Positions 13,775 to 29,414 are shown, counted from the first letter of the stretch. The stretch is 64,000 nucleotides of DNA from Prosapia bicincta (GCA_036971475.1 JBAIZL010000001.1:212064075-212128074), one strand, 5' to 3'. Notes: generated by a model not told the origin, from the sequence alone. Numbers and translations are program-made.

Positions 13775-16700
13775 CATGGTAAGAAACAATGCGTCCCCTA
13801 CGCTCTATCCTCGCCTTACCTGTCATATCTAAGGACATAACGCACCTAGACGTCACACGTGAGTAGATCATAGATACGTCATGGTAAGAAACAATGCTTC
13901 CCCTACGCTCTATCCTCGCCTTACCTGTCATATCTAAGGACATAACGCACCTAGACGTCACACGTGAGTAGATCATAGATACGTCATGGTAAGAAACAAT
14001 GCTTCCCCTACGCTCTATCCTCACTTTACCTGTCATATCTAAGGACATAACGCACCTAGACGTCACACGTGAGTAGATCATAGATACGTCATGGTAAGAA
14101 ACAATGCTTCCCCTACGCTCTATCCTCGCCTTACCTGTCATATCTAAGGACATACCGCACCTAGACGTCACACGTGAGTAGATCATAGATACGTCATGGT
14201 AAGAAACAATGCTTCCAATACGCTCTATCCTCGCCTTACCTGTCATATCTAAGGACATAACGCACCTAGACGTCACACGTGAGTAGATCATAGATACGTC
14301 ATGGTAAGAAACAATGCTTCCACTACGCTCTATCCTCGCCTTACCTGTCATATCTAAGGACATAACGCACCTAGACGTCACACGTGAGTAGATCATAGAT
14401 ACGTCATGGTAAGAAACAATGCTTCCCGTACGCTCTATCCTCGCCTTACCTGTCATATCTAAGGACATAAAGCACCTAGACGTATCACGTGAGTAGATCA
14501 TAGATACGTCATGGTAAGAAACAATGCTTCCCCTACGCTCTATCCTCGCCTTACCTGTCATATCTAAGGACATAACGCACCTAGACGTCACACGTGAGTA
14601 GATCATAGATACGTCATGGTAAGAAGCAATGCTTTCCCTACGCTCTATCCTCGCCTTACCTGTCATATCTAAGGAAATAACGCACCTAGACGTCACACGT
14701 GAGTAGATCATAGATACGTCATGGTAAGAAACAATGCTTCCCCTACGCTCTATCCTCGCCTTACCTGTCATATCTAAGGACATAACGCACCTAGACGTCA
14801 CACATGAGTAGATCACAGATACGTCATGGTAAGAAACAATGCTTCCCCTACGCTCTATCCTCGCCTTACCTGTCATATCTAAGGACATAACCACCTAGAC
14901 GTCACACGTGAGTAGATCATAGATACGTCATGGTAAGAAACAATGCTTCCCCTACGCTCTATCCTCGTTTTACCTGTCATATCTAAGGACATAACGCATC
15001 TAGACGTCACACGTGAGTAGATCATAGATATATCATGGTAAGAAACAATGCTTCCCCTACGCTCTATCCTCGCCTTACCTGTCATATCTAAGGACATAAC
15101 GCACCTAGACGTCACACGTGAGTAGATCATAGATACGTCATGGTAAGAAACAATGCTTCCCCTACGCTCTATCTTCGACTTACCTGTCATATCTAAGGAC
15201 ATAACGCACCTAGACGTCACACGTGAGTAGATCATAGACACGTCATGGTAAGAAACAATGCTTCCTCTACGCTCTATCCTCGCCTTACCTGTCATATCTA
15301 AGGACATAACGCACCTAGACGTCACACGTGAGTAGATCATAGATACGTCATGGTAAGAAACAATGCTTCCCCTACGCTCTATCCTCGCCTTACCTGTCAT
15401 ATCTAAGGACATAACGCACCTAGACGTCACACGTGAGTAGATCATAGATACGTCATGGTAAGAAACAATGCTTCCCCTACGCTCTATCCTCGCCTTACCT
15501 GTCATATCTAAGGACATAACGCACCTAGACGTCACACGTGAGTAGATCATAGATACGTCATGGTAAGAAACAATGCTTCCCCTACGCTCTATCCTCGCCT
15601 TACCTGTCATATCTAAGGACATAACGCACCTAGACGTCACACGTGAGTAGATCATAGATACGTCATGGTAAGAAACAATGCTTCCCCTAGGCTCTATCCT
15701 CGCCTTACCTGTCATATCTAAGGACATAACGCACCTAGACGTCACACGTGAGTAGATCATAGATACGTCATGGTAAGAAACAATGCTTCCTATACGCTCT
15801 ATCCTCGCCTTACCTGTCATATCTAAGGACATAACGCACCTAGACGTCTCACGTGAGTAGATCATAGATACGTCATGGTAAGAAACAATGCTTCCCCTAC
15901 GCTCTATCCTCGCCTTACCTGTCATATCTAAGGACATAACGCACCTAGACGTCCCACGTGAGTAGATCATAGATACGTCATGGTAAGAAACAATGCTTCC
16001 CCTACGCTCTATCCTCGCCTTACCTGTCATATCTAAGGACATAACGCACCTAGACGTCACACGTGAGTAGATCATAGATAAGTCACGGTAAGAAACAATG
16101 CTTCCCCTACGCTCTATCCTCGCCTTACCTGTCATATCTAAGGACATAACGCACCTAGACGTCACACGTGAGTAGATCATAGATACGTCATGGTAAGAAA
16201 CAATGCTTCCCGTACGCTCTATCCTCGCCTTACCTGTCATATCTAAGGACATAACGCACCTAGACGTCACACGTGAGTAGATCATAGATACGTCATGGTA
16301 AGAAACAATGCTTCCCCTACGCTCTATCCTCGCCTTACCTGTTATATCTAAGGTCATAACGCACCTAGACGTCACACGTGAGTAGATCATTATTTACGTC
16401 ATGGTAAGAAACAATGCTTCCCCTACGCTCTATTCTCGCCTTACCTGTCATATCTAAGGACATAACGCACCTAGACGTCACACGTGAGTAGATCATAGAT
16501 ACGTCATGGTAAGAAGCAATGCTTCCCCTACGCTCTATCCTCGCCTTACCTGTCATATCTAAGGCCATAACGCACCTAGACGTCACACGTGAGTAGATCA
16601 TAAATACGTCATGGTAAGAAACAATGTTTCCCCTGCGCTCTATCCTCGCCTCACCTGTCATATCTAAGGACATAACGCACCTAGTCGTCACACGTGAGTA

Positions 16701-18764
16701 GATCATAGATACGTCATGGTAAGAAACAATGCTTCCCCTACGCTCTATCCTCGCCTTACCTGTCATATCTAAGGACATAACGCACCTAGACGTCACACGT
16801 GAGTAGATCATAGATAAGTCATGGTAAGAAACAATGCTTCCCCTACGCTCTATCCTCGCCTTACCTGTCATATCTAAGGACATAACGCACCTAGACGTCA
16901 CACGTGAGTAGATCATAGATACGTCATGGTAAGAAACAATGCTTCCCGTACGCTCTATCCTCGCCTTACCTGTCATATCTAAGGACATAACGCACCTAGA
17001 CGTCACACGTGAGTAGATCATAGATACGTCATGGTAAGAAACAATGCTTCCCCTACGCTCTATCCTCGCCTTACCTGTTATATCTAAGGTCATAACGCAC
17101 CTAGACGTCACACGTGAGTAGATCATAGATACGTCATGGTAAGAAACAATGCTTCCCCTACGCTCTATTCTCGCCTTACCTGTCATATCTAAGGATATAA
17201 CGCACCTAGACGTCACACGTGAGTAGATCATAGATACGTCATGGTAAGAAGCAATGCTTCCCCTACGCTCTATCCTCGCCTTACCTGTCATATCTAAGGC
17301 CATAACGCACCTAGACGTCACACGTGAGTAGATCATAGATACGTCATGGTAAGAAACAATGCTTCCCCTACGCTCTATCCTCGCCTTACCTGTCATATCT
17401 AATTACATAACGCACCTAGACGTCACACGTGAGTAGATCATAGATACGTCATGGTAAGAAACAATGCTTCCCCTACGCTCTATCCTCGCCTTACCTGTCA
17501 TATCTAAGGACATAACGCACCTAGACGTCACACGTGAGTAGATCATAGATACGTCATGGTAAGAAACAATGCTTCCCCTACGCTCTATCCTCGCCTTACC
17601 TGTCATATCTAAGGACATAACGCACCTAGACATCACACGTGAGTAGATCATAGATACGTCATGGTAAGAAACAATGCTTCCCCTACGACTATCCTCGCCT
17701 TACCTGTCATATCTAAGGACATAACGCACCTAGACGTCACACGTGAGTAGATCATAGATACGTCATGGTAAGAAACAATGCTTCCCCTACGCTCTATCCT
17801 CGCCTTACCTGTCATATCTAAGGACATAACGCACCTAGACGTCACACGTCTGTAGATCATAGATACGTCATGGTAAGAAACAATGCTTCCCCTACGCTCT
17901 ATCCTCGCCTTACCTGTCATATCTAAGGACATAACGCACCTAGACGTCACACGTGAGTAGATCATAGATACGACATGGTAAGAAACAATGCTTCCCCTAC
18001 GCTCTATCCTCGCCTTACCTGTCATATCTAAGGACATAACGCACCTAGACGTCACACGTGAGTAGATCATAGATACGTCATGGTAAGAAACAATGCTTCC
18101 TCTACGCTCTATCCTCGCCTTACCTGTCATATGTAAGGACATAACGCACCTAGACGTCACACGTGAGTAGATCATAGATACGTCATGGTAAGAAACAATG
18201 CTTCCAATACGCTCTATCCTCGCCTTACCTGTCATATCTAAGGACATAACGCACCTAGACGTCACACGTGAGTAGATCATAGATACGTCATGGTAAGAAA
18301 CAATGCTTCCCGTACGCTCTATCCTCGCCTTACCTGTCATATCTAAGGACATAAAGTACCTAGACGTATCACGTGAGTAGATCATAGATACGTCATGGTA
18401 AGAAACAATGCTTCCCCTACGCTCTATCCTCGCCTTACCTGTCATATCTAAGGACATAACGCACCTAGACGTCACACGTGAGTAGATCATAGATACGTCA
18501 TGGTAAGAAACAATGCTTCCCCTACGCTCTATCCTCGCCTTACCTGTCATATCTAAGGACATAACGCACCTAGACGTCACACGTGAGTAGATCATAGATA
18601 CGTCATGGTAAGAAACAATGCTTCCCCTACGCTCTATCCTCGCCTTACCTGTCATATCTAAGGACATAACGCACCTAGACGTCACACGTGAGTAGATCAT
18701 AGATACGTCATGGTAAGAAACAATGCTTCCCCTACGCTCTATCCTCGCCTTACCTGTCATATCT
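13775..18764. repeat. later, more shuffled HOR region of the 105-bp array
   Basis: Begins with another AATGCGTCCC unit (13,775) and contains the terminal AATTACAT unit at 17,401, with a further one at 18,765. The marker order of copies B and C is only partly preserved: GTTTCCCCTGCGC near 16,626, GATAAGTCATGG near 16,813, then ATTCTCGCC, GAAGCAATG, AAGGCCAT and AATTACAT at 17,166-17,408. Spacing between the last two AATTACAT units is 13 units minus 1 bp. I read it as an older or rearranged copy plus a partial one. Confidence 0.65.
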
Positions 18765-19583
18765 AATTACATAACGCACCTAGACGTCACACGTGAGTAG
18801 ATCATAGATACGTCATGGTAAGAAACAATGCTTCCCCTACGCTCTATCCTCGCCTTACCTGTCATATCTAAGGACATAACGCACTTAGACGTCACACGTG
18901 AGTAGATCATAGATACGTCATGGTAAGAAACAATGCTTCCCGTACGCTCTATCCTTGCCTTACCTGTCATATCTAAGGACATAACGCACCTAGACGTCAC
19001 ACGTGAGTAGATCATAGATGCGTCATGGTAAGAAACAATGCTTCCCCTACGCTCTATCCTCGCCTTACCTGTCATATCTAAGGACATAACGCACCTAGAC
19101 GTCACACGTGAGTAGATCATAGATACGTCATGGTACGAAACAATGCTTCCCGTACTCTCTATCCTCGCCTTACCTGTCATATCTAAAGACATAACGCACC
19201 TAGACGTCACACGTGAGTAGATCATAGATACGTCATGGTAAGAAACAATGCTTCCCCTACGCTCTATCCTCGCCTTACCTGTCATATCTAAGGACATAAA
19301 CCACCTAGACGTATCACGTGAGTAGATCATAGATACGTCATGGTAAGTAACAATGCTTCCCCTACGCTCTATCCTCGCCTTACCTGTTATATCTAAGGAC
19401 ATAACGCACCTAGACGTCACACGTGAGTAGATCATAGATACGTCATGGTAAGAAGCAATGCTTCCCCTACGCTCTATCCTCGCCTTACCTGTCATATCTA
19501 AGGACATAACGCACCTAGACGTCACACGTGAATAGATCATAGATACGTCATGGTAAGAAACAATGCTTCCCCTACGCTCTATC

Positions 19584-22500
19584 CTCGCCTTACCTGTCAT
19601 ATCTAAGGACATAACGCACCTAGACGTCACACGTGAGTAGATCATAGATACGTCATGGTAAGAAACAATGCTTCCCCTACGCTCTATCCTCGCCTTACCT
19701 GTCATATCTAAGGACATAACGCACCTAGACGTCACACGTGAGTAGATCATAGATACGTCATGGTACGAAACAATGCTTCCCGTACGCTCTATCCTCGCCT
19801 TACCTGTCATATCTAAGGACATAACGCACCTAGACGTCACACGTGAGTAGATCATAGATACGTCATGGTAAGAAACAATGCTTCCCCTACGCTCTATCCT
19901 CGCCTTACCTGTCATATCTAAGGACATAACGCACCTAGACGTCTCACGTGAGTAGATCATAGATACGTCATGGTAAGAAACAATGCTTCCCGTACGCTCT
20001 ATCCTCGCCTTACCTGTCATATCTAAGGACATAACGCACCTAGACGTCACACGTGAGTAGATCATAGATACGTCATGGTAAGAAACAATGCTTCCCCTAC
20101 GCTCTATCCTCGCCTTACCTGTCATATCTAAGGACATAACGCACCTAGACGTCACATGTGAATAGATCATAGATACGTCATGGTAAGAAACAATGCTTCC
20201 CCTACGCTCTATCCTCGCCTTACCTGTCATATCTAAGGACATATCGCACCTAGACGTCACACGTGAGTAGATCATAGATACGTCATGGTAAGAAACAATG
20301 CTTCCCGTACGCTCTATCCTTGCCTTACCTGTCATATCTAAGGACATAACGCACCTAGACGTCACACGTGAGTAGATCATAGATGCGTCATGGTAAGAAA
20401 CAATGCTTCCCCTACGCTCTATGCTCGCCTTACCTGTCATATCTAAGGACATAAACCACCTAGACGTATCACGTGAGTAGATCATAGATACGTCATGGTA
20501 AAAAACAATGCTTCCCCTACGCTCTATCCTCGCCTTACCTGTCATATCTAAGGACATAACGCACCTAGACGTCACACGTGAGTAGATCATAGATACGTCA
20601 TGGTAAGAAGCAATGCTTCCCCTACGCTCTATCCTCGCCTTACCTGTCATATCTAAGGACATAACGCACCTAGACGTCACACGTGAGTAGATCATAGATA
20701 CGTCATGGTAAGAAACAATGCTTCCCCTACGCTCTATCCTCGCCTTACCTGTCATATCTAAGGACATAACGCACCTAGACGTCACACGTGAGTAGATCAT
20801 AGATACGTCATGGTAAGAAACAATGCTTCCCCTACGCTCTATCCTCGCCTTACCTGTCATATCTAAGGACATAACGCACCTAGACGTCACACGTGAGTAG
20901 ATCATAGATACGTAATGGTAAGAAACAATGCTTCCCGTACGCTCTATTATCGCCTTACCTGTCATATCTAAGGACATAACGCACCTAGACGTCACACGTG
21001 AGTAGATCATAGATACGTCATGGTAAGAAACAATGCTTCCCCTACGCTCTATCCTCGCCTTACCTGTCATATCTAAGGACATAACGCACCTAGACGTCAC
21101 ACGTGAGTAGATCATAGATACGTCATGGTAAGAAACAATGCTTCCCCTACGCTCTATCCTCACCTTACCTGTCATATCTAAGGACATAACGCACCTAGAC
21201 GTCACACGTGAATAGATCATAGATACGTCATGGTAAGAAACAATGCTTCCCCTACGCTCTATCCTCGCCTTACCTGTCATATCTAAGGACATAACGCACC
21301 TAGACGTCACACGTGAGTAGATCATAGATACGTCATGGTAAGAAACAATGCTTCCCCTACGCTCTATCCTCGCCTTACCTGTCATATCTACGGACATAAC
21401 GCACCTAGACGTCACACGTGAGTAGATCATAGATTCGTCATGGTAAGAAACAATGCTTCCCGTACGCTCTATCCTCGCCTTACCTGTCATATCTAAGGAC
21501 ATAAAGAACCTAGACGTCACACGTGGGTAGATCATAGATACGTCATGGTAAGAAACAATGCTTCCCCTACGCTCTATCCTCGCCTTACCTGTCATATCTA
21601 AGGACATAACGCACTTAGACGTCACACGTGAGTAGATCATAGATACGTCATGGTAAGAAACAATGCTTCCCCTACGCTCTATCCTCGCCTTACCTGTCAT
21701 ATCTAAGGACATAACGCACCTAGACGTCACACGTGAGTAGATCATAGATACGTCATGGTAAGAAACAATGCTTCCAATACGCTCTATCCTCGCCTTACCT
21801 GTCATATCTAAGGACATAACGCACCTAGACGTCACACGTGAGTAGATCATAGATACGTCATGGTAAGAAACAATGCTTCCCCTACGCTCTATCCTCGCCT
21901 TACCTGTCATATCTAAGGACATAACGCACCTAGACGTCACACGTGAGTAGATCATAGATACGTCATGGTAAGAAACAATGCTTCCCCTACGCTCTATCCT
22001 CGCCTTACCTGTCATATCTAAGGACATAACGCACCTAGACGTCACACGTGAGTAGATCATAGATACGTCATGGTAAGAAACAATGCTTCCCGTACGCTCT
22101 ATCCTCGCCTTACCTGTCATATCTAAGGACATAACGCACCTAGACGTCACACGTGAGTAGATCATAGATACGTCATGGTAAGAAACAATGCTTCCCCTAC
22201 GCTCTATCCTCGCCTTACCTGTCATATCTAAGGACATAACGCACCTAGACGTCACACGTGAGTAGATCATAGATACGTCATGGTAAGAAACAATGCTTCC
22301 CGTACGCTCTATCCTCGCCTTACCTGTCATATCTAAGGACATAACGCACCTAGACGTCACACGTGAGTAGATCATAGATACGTCATGGTAAGAAACAATG
22401 CTTCCCCTACGCTCTATCCTCGCCTTACCTGTCATATCTAAGGACATAACGCACCTAGACGTTACACGTGAGTAGATCATAGATACGTCATGGTAAGAAA

Positions 22501-24413
22501 CAATGCTTCCCCTACGCTCTATCCTCGCCTTACCTGTCATATCTAAGGACATAACGCACCTAGACGTCACACGTGAGTAGATCATAGATACGTCATGGTA
22601 AGAAACAATGCTTCCCCTACGCTCTATCCTCGCCTTACCTGTCATATCTAAGGACATAACGCACCTAGACGTCACACGTGAGTAGATCATAGATACGTCA
22701 TGGTAAGAAACAATGCTTCCCCTACGCTCTATCCTCGCCTTACCTGTCATATCTAAGGTCATAACGCACCTAGACGTCACACGTGAGTAGATCATAGATA
22801 CGTCATGGTAAGAAACAATGTTTCCCCTGCGCTCTATCCTCGCCTTACCTGTCATATCTAAGGACATAACGCACCTAGACGTCACTCGTGAGTAGATCAT
22901 AGATACGTCATGGTAAGAAACAATGCTTCCCCTACGCTCTACCCTCGCCTTACCTGTCATATCTAAGGACATAACGCACCTAAACGTCACACGTGAGTAG
23001 ATCATAGATAAGTCATGGTAAGAAACAATGCTTCCCCTACGCTCTATCCTCGCCTTACCTGTCATATCTAAGGACATAACGCACCTAGACGTCACACGTG
23101 AGTAGATCATAGATACGTCATGGTAAGAAACAATGCTTCCCGTACGCTCTATCCTCGCCTTACCTGTCATATCTAAGGACATAACGCACCTAGACGTCAC
23201 ACGTGAGTAGATCATAGATACGTCATGGTAAGAAACAATGCTTCCCCTACGCTCTATCCTCGCCTTACCTGTTATATCTAAGGTCATAACGCACCTAGAC
23301 GTCACACGTGAGTAGATCATAGATACGTCATGGTAAGAAACAATGCTTCCCCTACGCTCTATTCTCGCCTTACCTGTCATATCTAAGGACATAACGCACC
23401 TAGACGTCACACGTGAGTAGATCATAGATGCGTCATGGTAAGAAACAATGCTTCCCCTACGCTCTATCCTCGCCTTACCTGTCATATCTAAGGACATAAC
23501 GCACCTAGACGTCACACGTGAGTAGATCATAGATGCGTCATGGTAAGAAACAATGCTTCCCGTACGCTCTATCCTCGCCTTACCTGTCATATCTAAGGAC
23601 ATAACGCACCTAGACATCACACGTGAGTAGATCATGGATACGTTATGGTAAGAAACAATGCTTCCCCTACGCTCTATCCTCGCCTTACCTGTCATATCTA
23701 AGGACATAACGCACCTAGACGTCACACGTGAGTAGATCATAGATACGTCATGGTAAGAAACAATGCTTCCCCTACGCTCTATCCTCGCCTTACCTGTCAT
23801 ATCTAAGGTCATAACGCACCTAGACGTCACACGTGAGTAGATCATAGATACGTCATGGTAAGAAACAATGTTTCCCCTGCGCTCTATCCTCGCCTTACCT
23901 GTCATATCTAAGGACATAACGCACCTAGACGTCACTCGTGAGTAGATCATAGATACGTCATGGTAAGAAACAGTGCTTCCCCTACGCTCTACCCTCGCCT
24001 TACCTGTCATATCTAAGGACATAACGCACCTAGACGTCACACGTGAGTAGATCATAGATAAGTCATGGTAAGAAACAATGCTTCCCCTACGCTCTATCCT
24101 CGCCTTACCTGTCATATCTAAGGACATAACGCACCTAGACGTCACACGTGAGTAGATCATAGATACGTCATGGTAAGAAACAATGCTTCCCGTACGCTCT
24201 ATCCTCGCCTTAACTGTCATATCTAAGGACATAACGCACCTAGACGTCACACGTGAGTAGATCATAGATACGTCATGGTAAGAAACAATGCTTCCCCTAC
24301 GCTCTATCCTCGCCTTACCTGTTATATCTAAGGTCATAACGCACCTAGACGTCACACGTGAGTAGATCATAGATACGTCATGGTAAGAAACAATGCTTCC
24401 CCTACGCTCTATT
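19584..24413. repeat. 4,830-bp (46-unit) HOR, copy 1
   Basis: Sequence from 19,584 is repeated at exactly +4,830 bp. The match starts right after a mismatch at 19,583/24,413 and extends to 24,584/29,414. Diagnostic variants agree at every place compared: TGGTACGAAAC (19,762/24,592), GTCTCACGTG (19,941/24,771), ATGCTCGCC (20,421/25,251), CTCTATTAT (20,942/25,772), AGATTCGTC (21,432/26,262), GTCACTCGTG (22,881/27,711), CAGTGCTTCC (23,971/28,801), TTAACTGTC (24,210/29,040). No indel separates the copies. Confidence 0.95.
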
Positions 24414-27400
24414 CTCGCCTTACCTGTCATATCTAAGGACATAACGCACCTAGACGTCACACGTGAGTAGATCATAGATACGTCATGGTAAGAAACAATG
24501 CTTCCCCTACGCTCTATCCTCGCCTTACCTGTCATATCTAAGGACATAACGCACCTAGACGTCACACGTGAGTAGATCATAGATACGTCATGGTACGAAA
24601 CAATGCTTCCCGTACGCTCTATCCTCGCCTTACCTGTCATATCTAAGGACATAACGCACCTAGACGTCACACGTGAGTAGATCATAGATACGTCATGGTA
24701 AGAAACAATGCTTCCCCTACGCTCTATCCTCGCCTTACCTGTCATATCTAAGGACATAACGCACCTAGACGTCTCACGTGAGTAGATCATAGATACGTCA
24801 TGGTAAGAAACAATGCTTCCCGTACGCTCTATCCTCGCCTTACCTGTCATATCTAAGGACATAACGCACCTAGACGTCACACGTGAGTAGATCATAGATA
24901 CGTCATGGTAAGAAACAATGCTTCCCCTACGCTCTATCCTCGCCTTACCTGTCATATCTAAGGACATAACGCACCTAGACGTCACATGTGAATAGATCAT
25001 AGATACGTCATGGTAAGAAACAATGCTTCCCCTACGCTCTATCCTCGCCTTACCTGTCATATCTAAGGACATATCGCACCTAGACGTCACACGTGAGTAG
25101 ATCATAGATACGTCATGGTAAGAAACAATGCTTCCCGTACGCTCTATCCTTGCCTTACCTGTCATATCTAAGGACATAACGCACCTAGACGTCACACGTG
25201 AGTAGATCATAGATGCGTCATGGTAAGAAACAATGCTTCCCCTACGCTCTATGCTCGCCTTACCTGTCATATCTAAGGACATAAACCACCTAGACGTATC
25301 ACGTGAGTAGATCATAGATACGTCATGGTAAAAAACAATGCTTCCCCTACGCTCTATCCTCGCCTTACCTGTCATATCTAAGGACATAACGCACCTAGAC
25401 GTCACACGTGAGTAGATCATAGATACGTCATGGTAAGAAGCAATGCTTCCCCTACGCTCTATCCTCGCCTTACCTGTCATATCTAAGGACATAACGCACC
25501 TAGACGTCACACGTGAGTAGATCATAGATACGTCATGGTAAGAAACAATGCTTCCCCTACGCTCTATCCTCGCCTTACCTGTCATATCTAAGGACATAAC
25601 GCACCTAGACGTCACACGTGAGTAGATCATAGATACGTCATGGTAAGAAACAATGCTTCCCCTACGCTCTATCCTCGCCTTACCTGTCATATCTAAGGAC
25701 ATAACGCACCTAGACGTCACACGTGAGTAGATCATAGATACGTAATGGTAAGAAACAATGCTTCCCGTACGCTCTATTATCGCCTTACCTGTCATATCTA
25801 AGGACATAACGCACCTAGACGTCACACGTGAGTAGATCATAGATACGTCATGGTAAGAAACAATGCTTCCCCTACGCTCTATCCTCGCCTTACCTGTCAT
25901 ATCTAAGGACATAACGCACCTAGACGTCACACGTGAGTAGATCATAGATACGTCATGGTAAGAAACAATGCTTCCCCTACGCTCTATCCTCACCTTACCT
26001 GTCATATCTAAGGACATAACGCACCTAGACGTCACACGTGAATAGATCATAGATACGTCATGGTAAGAAACAATGCTTCCCCTACGCTCTATCCTCGCCT
26101 TACCTGTCATATCTAAGGACATAACGCACCTAGACGTCACACGTGAGTAGATCATAGATACGTCATGGTAAGAAACAATGCTTCCCCTACGCTCTATCCT
26201 CGCCTTACCTGTCATATCTACGGACATAACGCACCTAGACGTCACACGTGAGTAGATCATAGATTCGTCATGGTAAGAAACAATGCTTCCCGTACGCTCT
26301 ATCCTCGCCTTACCTGTCATATCTAAGGACATAAAGAACCTAGACGTCACACGTGGGTAGATCATAGATACGTCATGGTAAGAAACAATGCTTCCCCTAC
26401 GCTCTATCCTCGCCTTACCTGTCATATCTAAGGACATAACGCACTTAGACGTCACACGTGAGTAGATCATAGATACGTCATGGTAAGAAACAATGCTTCC
26501 CCTACGCTCTATCCTCGCCTTACCTGTCATATCTAAGGACATAACGCACCTAGACGTCACACGTGAGTAGATCATAGATACGTCATGGTAAGAAACAATG
26601 CTTCCAATACGCTCTATCCTCGCCTTACCTGTCATATCTAAGGACATAACGCACCTAGACGTCACACGTGAGTAGATCATAGATACGTCATGGTAAGAAA
26701 CAATGCTTCCCCTACGCTCTATCCTCGCCTTACCTGTCATATCTAAGGACATAACGCACCTAGACGTCACACGTGAGTAGATCATAGATACGTCATGGTA
26801 AGAAACAATGCTTCCCCTACGCTCTATCCTCGCCTTACCTGTCATATCTAAGGACATAACGCACCTAGACGTCACACGTGAGTAGATCATAGATACGTCA
26901 TGGTAAGAAACAATGCTTCCCGTACGCTCTATCCTCGCCTTACCTGTCATATCTAAGGACATAACGCACCTAGACGTCACACGTGAGTAGATCATAGATA
27001 CGTCATGGTAAGAAACAATGCTTCCCCTACGCTCTATCCTCGCCTTACCTGTCATATCTAAGGACATAACGCACCTAGACGTCACACGTGAGTAGATCAT
27101 AGATACGTCATGGTAAGAAACAATGCTTCCCGTACGCTCTATCCTCGCCTTACCTGTCATATCTAAGGACATAACGCACCTAGACGTCACACGTGAGTAG
27201 ATCATAGATACGTCATGGTAAGAAACAATGCTTCCCCTACGCTCTATCCTCGCCTTACCTGTCATATCTAAGGACATAACGCACCTAGACGTTACACGTG
27301 AGTAGATCATAGATACGTCATGGTAAGAAACAATGCTTCCCCTACGCTCTATCCTCGCCTTACCTGTCATATCTAAGGACATAACGCACCTAGACGTCAC

Positions 27401-29414
27401 ACGTGAGTAGATCATAGATACGTCATGGTAAGAAACAATGCTTCCCCTACGCTCTATCCTCGCCTTACCTGTCATATCTAAGGACATAACGCACCTAGAC
27501 GTCACACGTGAGTAGATCATAGATACGTCATGGTAAGAAACAATGCTTCCCCTACGCTCTATCCTCGCCTTACCTGTCATATCTAAGGTCATAACGCACC
27601 TAGACGTCACACGTGAGTAGATCATAGATACGTCATGGTAAGAAACAATGTTTCCCCTGCGCTCTATCCTCGCCTTACCTGTCATATCTAAGGACATAAC
27701 GCACCTAGACGTCACTCGTGAGTAGATCATAGATACGTCATGGTAAGAAACAATGCTTCCCCTACGCTCTACCCTCGCCTTACCTGTCATATCTAAGGAC
27801 ATAACGCACCTAAACGTCACACGTGAGTAGATCATAGATAAGTCATGGTAAGAAACAATGCTTCCCCTACGCTCTATCCTCGCCTTACCTGTCATATCTA
27901 AGGACATAACGCACCTAGACGTCACACGTGAGTAGATCATAGATACGTCATGGTAAGAAACAATGCTTCCCGTACGCTCTATCCTCGCCTTACCTGTCAT
28001 ATCTAAGGACATAACGCACCTAGACGTCACACGTGAGTAGATCATAGATACGTCATGGTAAGAAACAATGCTTCCCCTACGCTCTATCCTCGCCTTACCT
28101 GTTATATCTAAGGTCATAACGCACCTAGACGTCACACGTGAGTAGATCATAGATACGTCATGGTAAGAAACAATGCTTCCCCTACGCTCTATTCTCGCCT
28201 TACCTGTCATATCTAAGGACATAACGCACCTAGACGTCACACGTGAGTAGATCATAGATGCGTCATGGTAAGAAACAATGCTTCCCCTACGCTCTATCCT
28301 CGCCTTACCTGTCATATCTAAGGACATAACGCACCTAGACGTCACACGTGAGTAGATCATAGATGCGTCATGGTAAGAAACAATGCTTCCCGTACGCTCT
28401 ATCCTCGCCTTACCTGTCATATCTAAGGACATAACGCACCTAGACATCACACGTGAGTAGATCATGGATACGTTATGGTAAGAAACAATGCTTCCCCTAC
28501 GCTCTATCCTCGCCTTACCTGTCATATCTAAGGACATAACGCACCTAGACGTCACACGTGAGTAGATCATAGATACGTCATGGTAAGAAACAATGCTTCC
28601 CCTACGCTCTATCCTCGCCTTACCTGTCATATCTAAGGTCATAACGCACCTAGACGTCACACGTGAGTAGATCATAGATACGTCATGGTAAGAAACAATG
28701 TTTCCCCTGCGCTCTATCCTCGCCTTACCTGTCATATCTAAGGACATAACGCACCTAGACGTCACTCGTGAGTAGATCATAGATACGTCATGGTAAGAAA
28801 CAGTGCTTCCCCTACGCTCTACCCTCGCCTTACCTGTCATATCTAAGGACATAACGCACCTAGACGTCACACGTGAGTAGATCATAGATAAGTCATGGTA
28901 AGAAACAATGCTTCCCCTACGCTCTATCCTCGCCTTACCTGTCATATCTAAGGACATAACGCACCTAGACGTCACACGTGAGTAGATCATAGATACGTCA
29001 TGGTAAGAAACAATGCTTCCCGTACGCTCTATCCTCGCCTTAACTGTCATATCTAAGGACATAACGCACCTAGACGTCACACGTGAGTAGATCATAGATA
29101 CGTCATGGTAAGAAACAATGCTTCCCCTACGCTCTATCCTCGCCTTACCTGTTATATCTAAGGTCATAACGCACCTAGACGTCACACGTGAGTAGATCAT
29201 AGATACGTCATGGTAAGAAACAATGCTTCCCCTACGCTCTATTCTCGCCTTACCTGTCATATCTAAGGACATAACGCACCTAGACGTCACACGTGAGTAG
29301 ATCATAGATACGTCATGGTAAGAAACAATGCTTCCCCTACGCTCTATCCTCGCCTTACCTGTCATATCTAAGGACATAACGCACCTAGACGTCACACGTG
29401 AGTAGATCATAGAT
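24414..29414. repeat. 4,830-bp (46-unit) HOR, copy 2 plus 171-bp overlap
   Basis: Second copy of the block starting at 19,584. The first 4,830 bp end at 29,243, and the match runs 171 bp further before AGATGCGTC breaks it at 29,415. I saw no difference between copies at any marker compared, which makes this the youngest event in the array. The duplication length is an exact multiple of 105 bp, as expected for unequal exchange in register. Confidence 0.95.
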
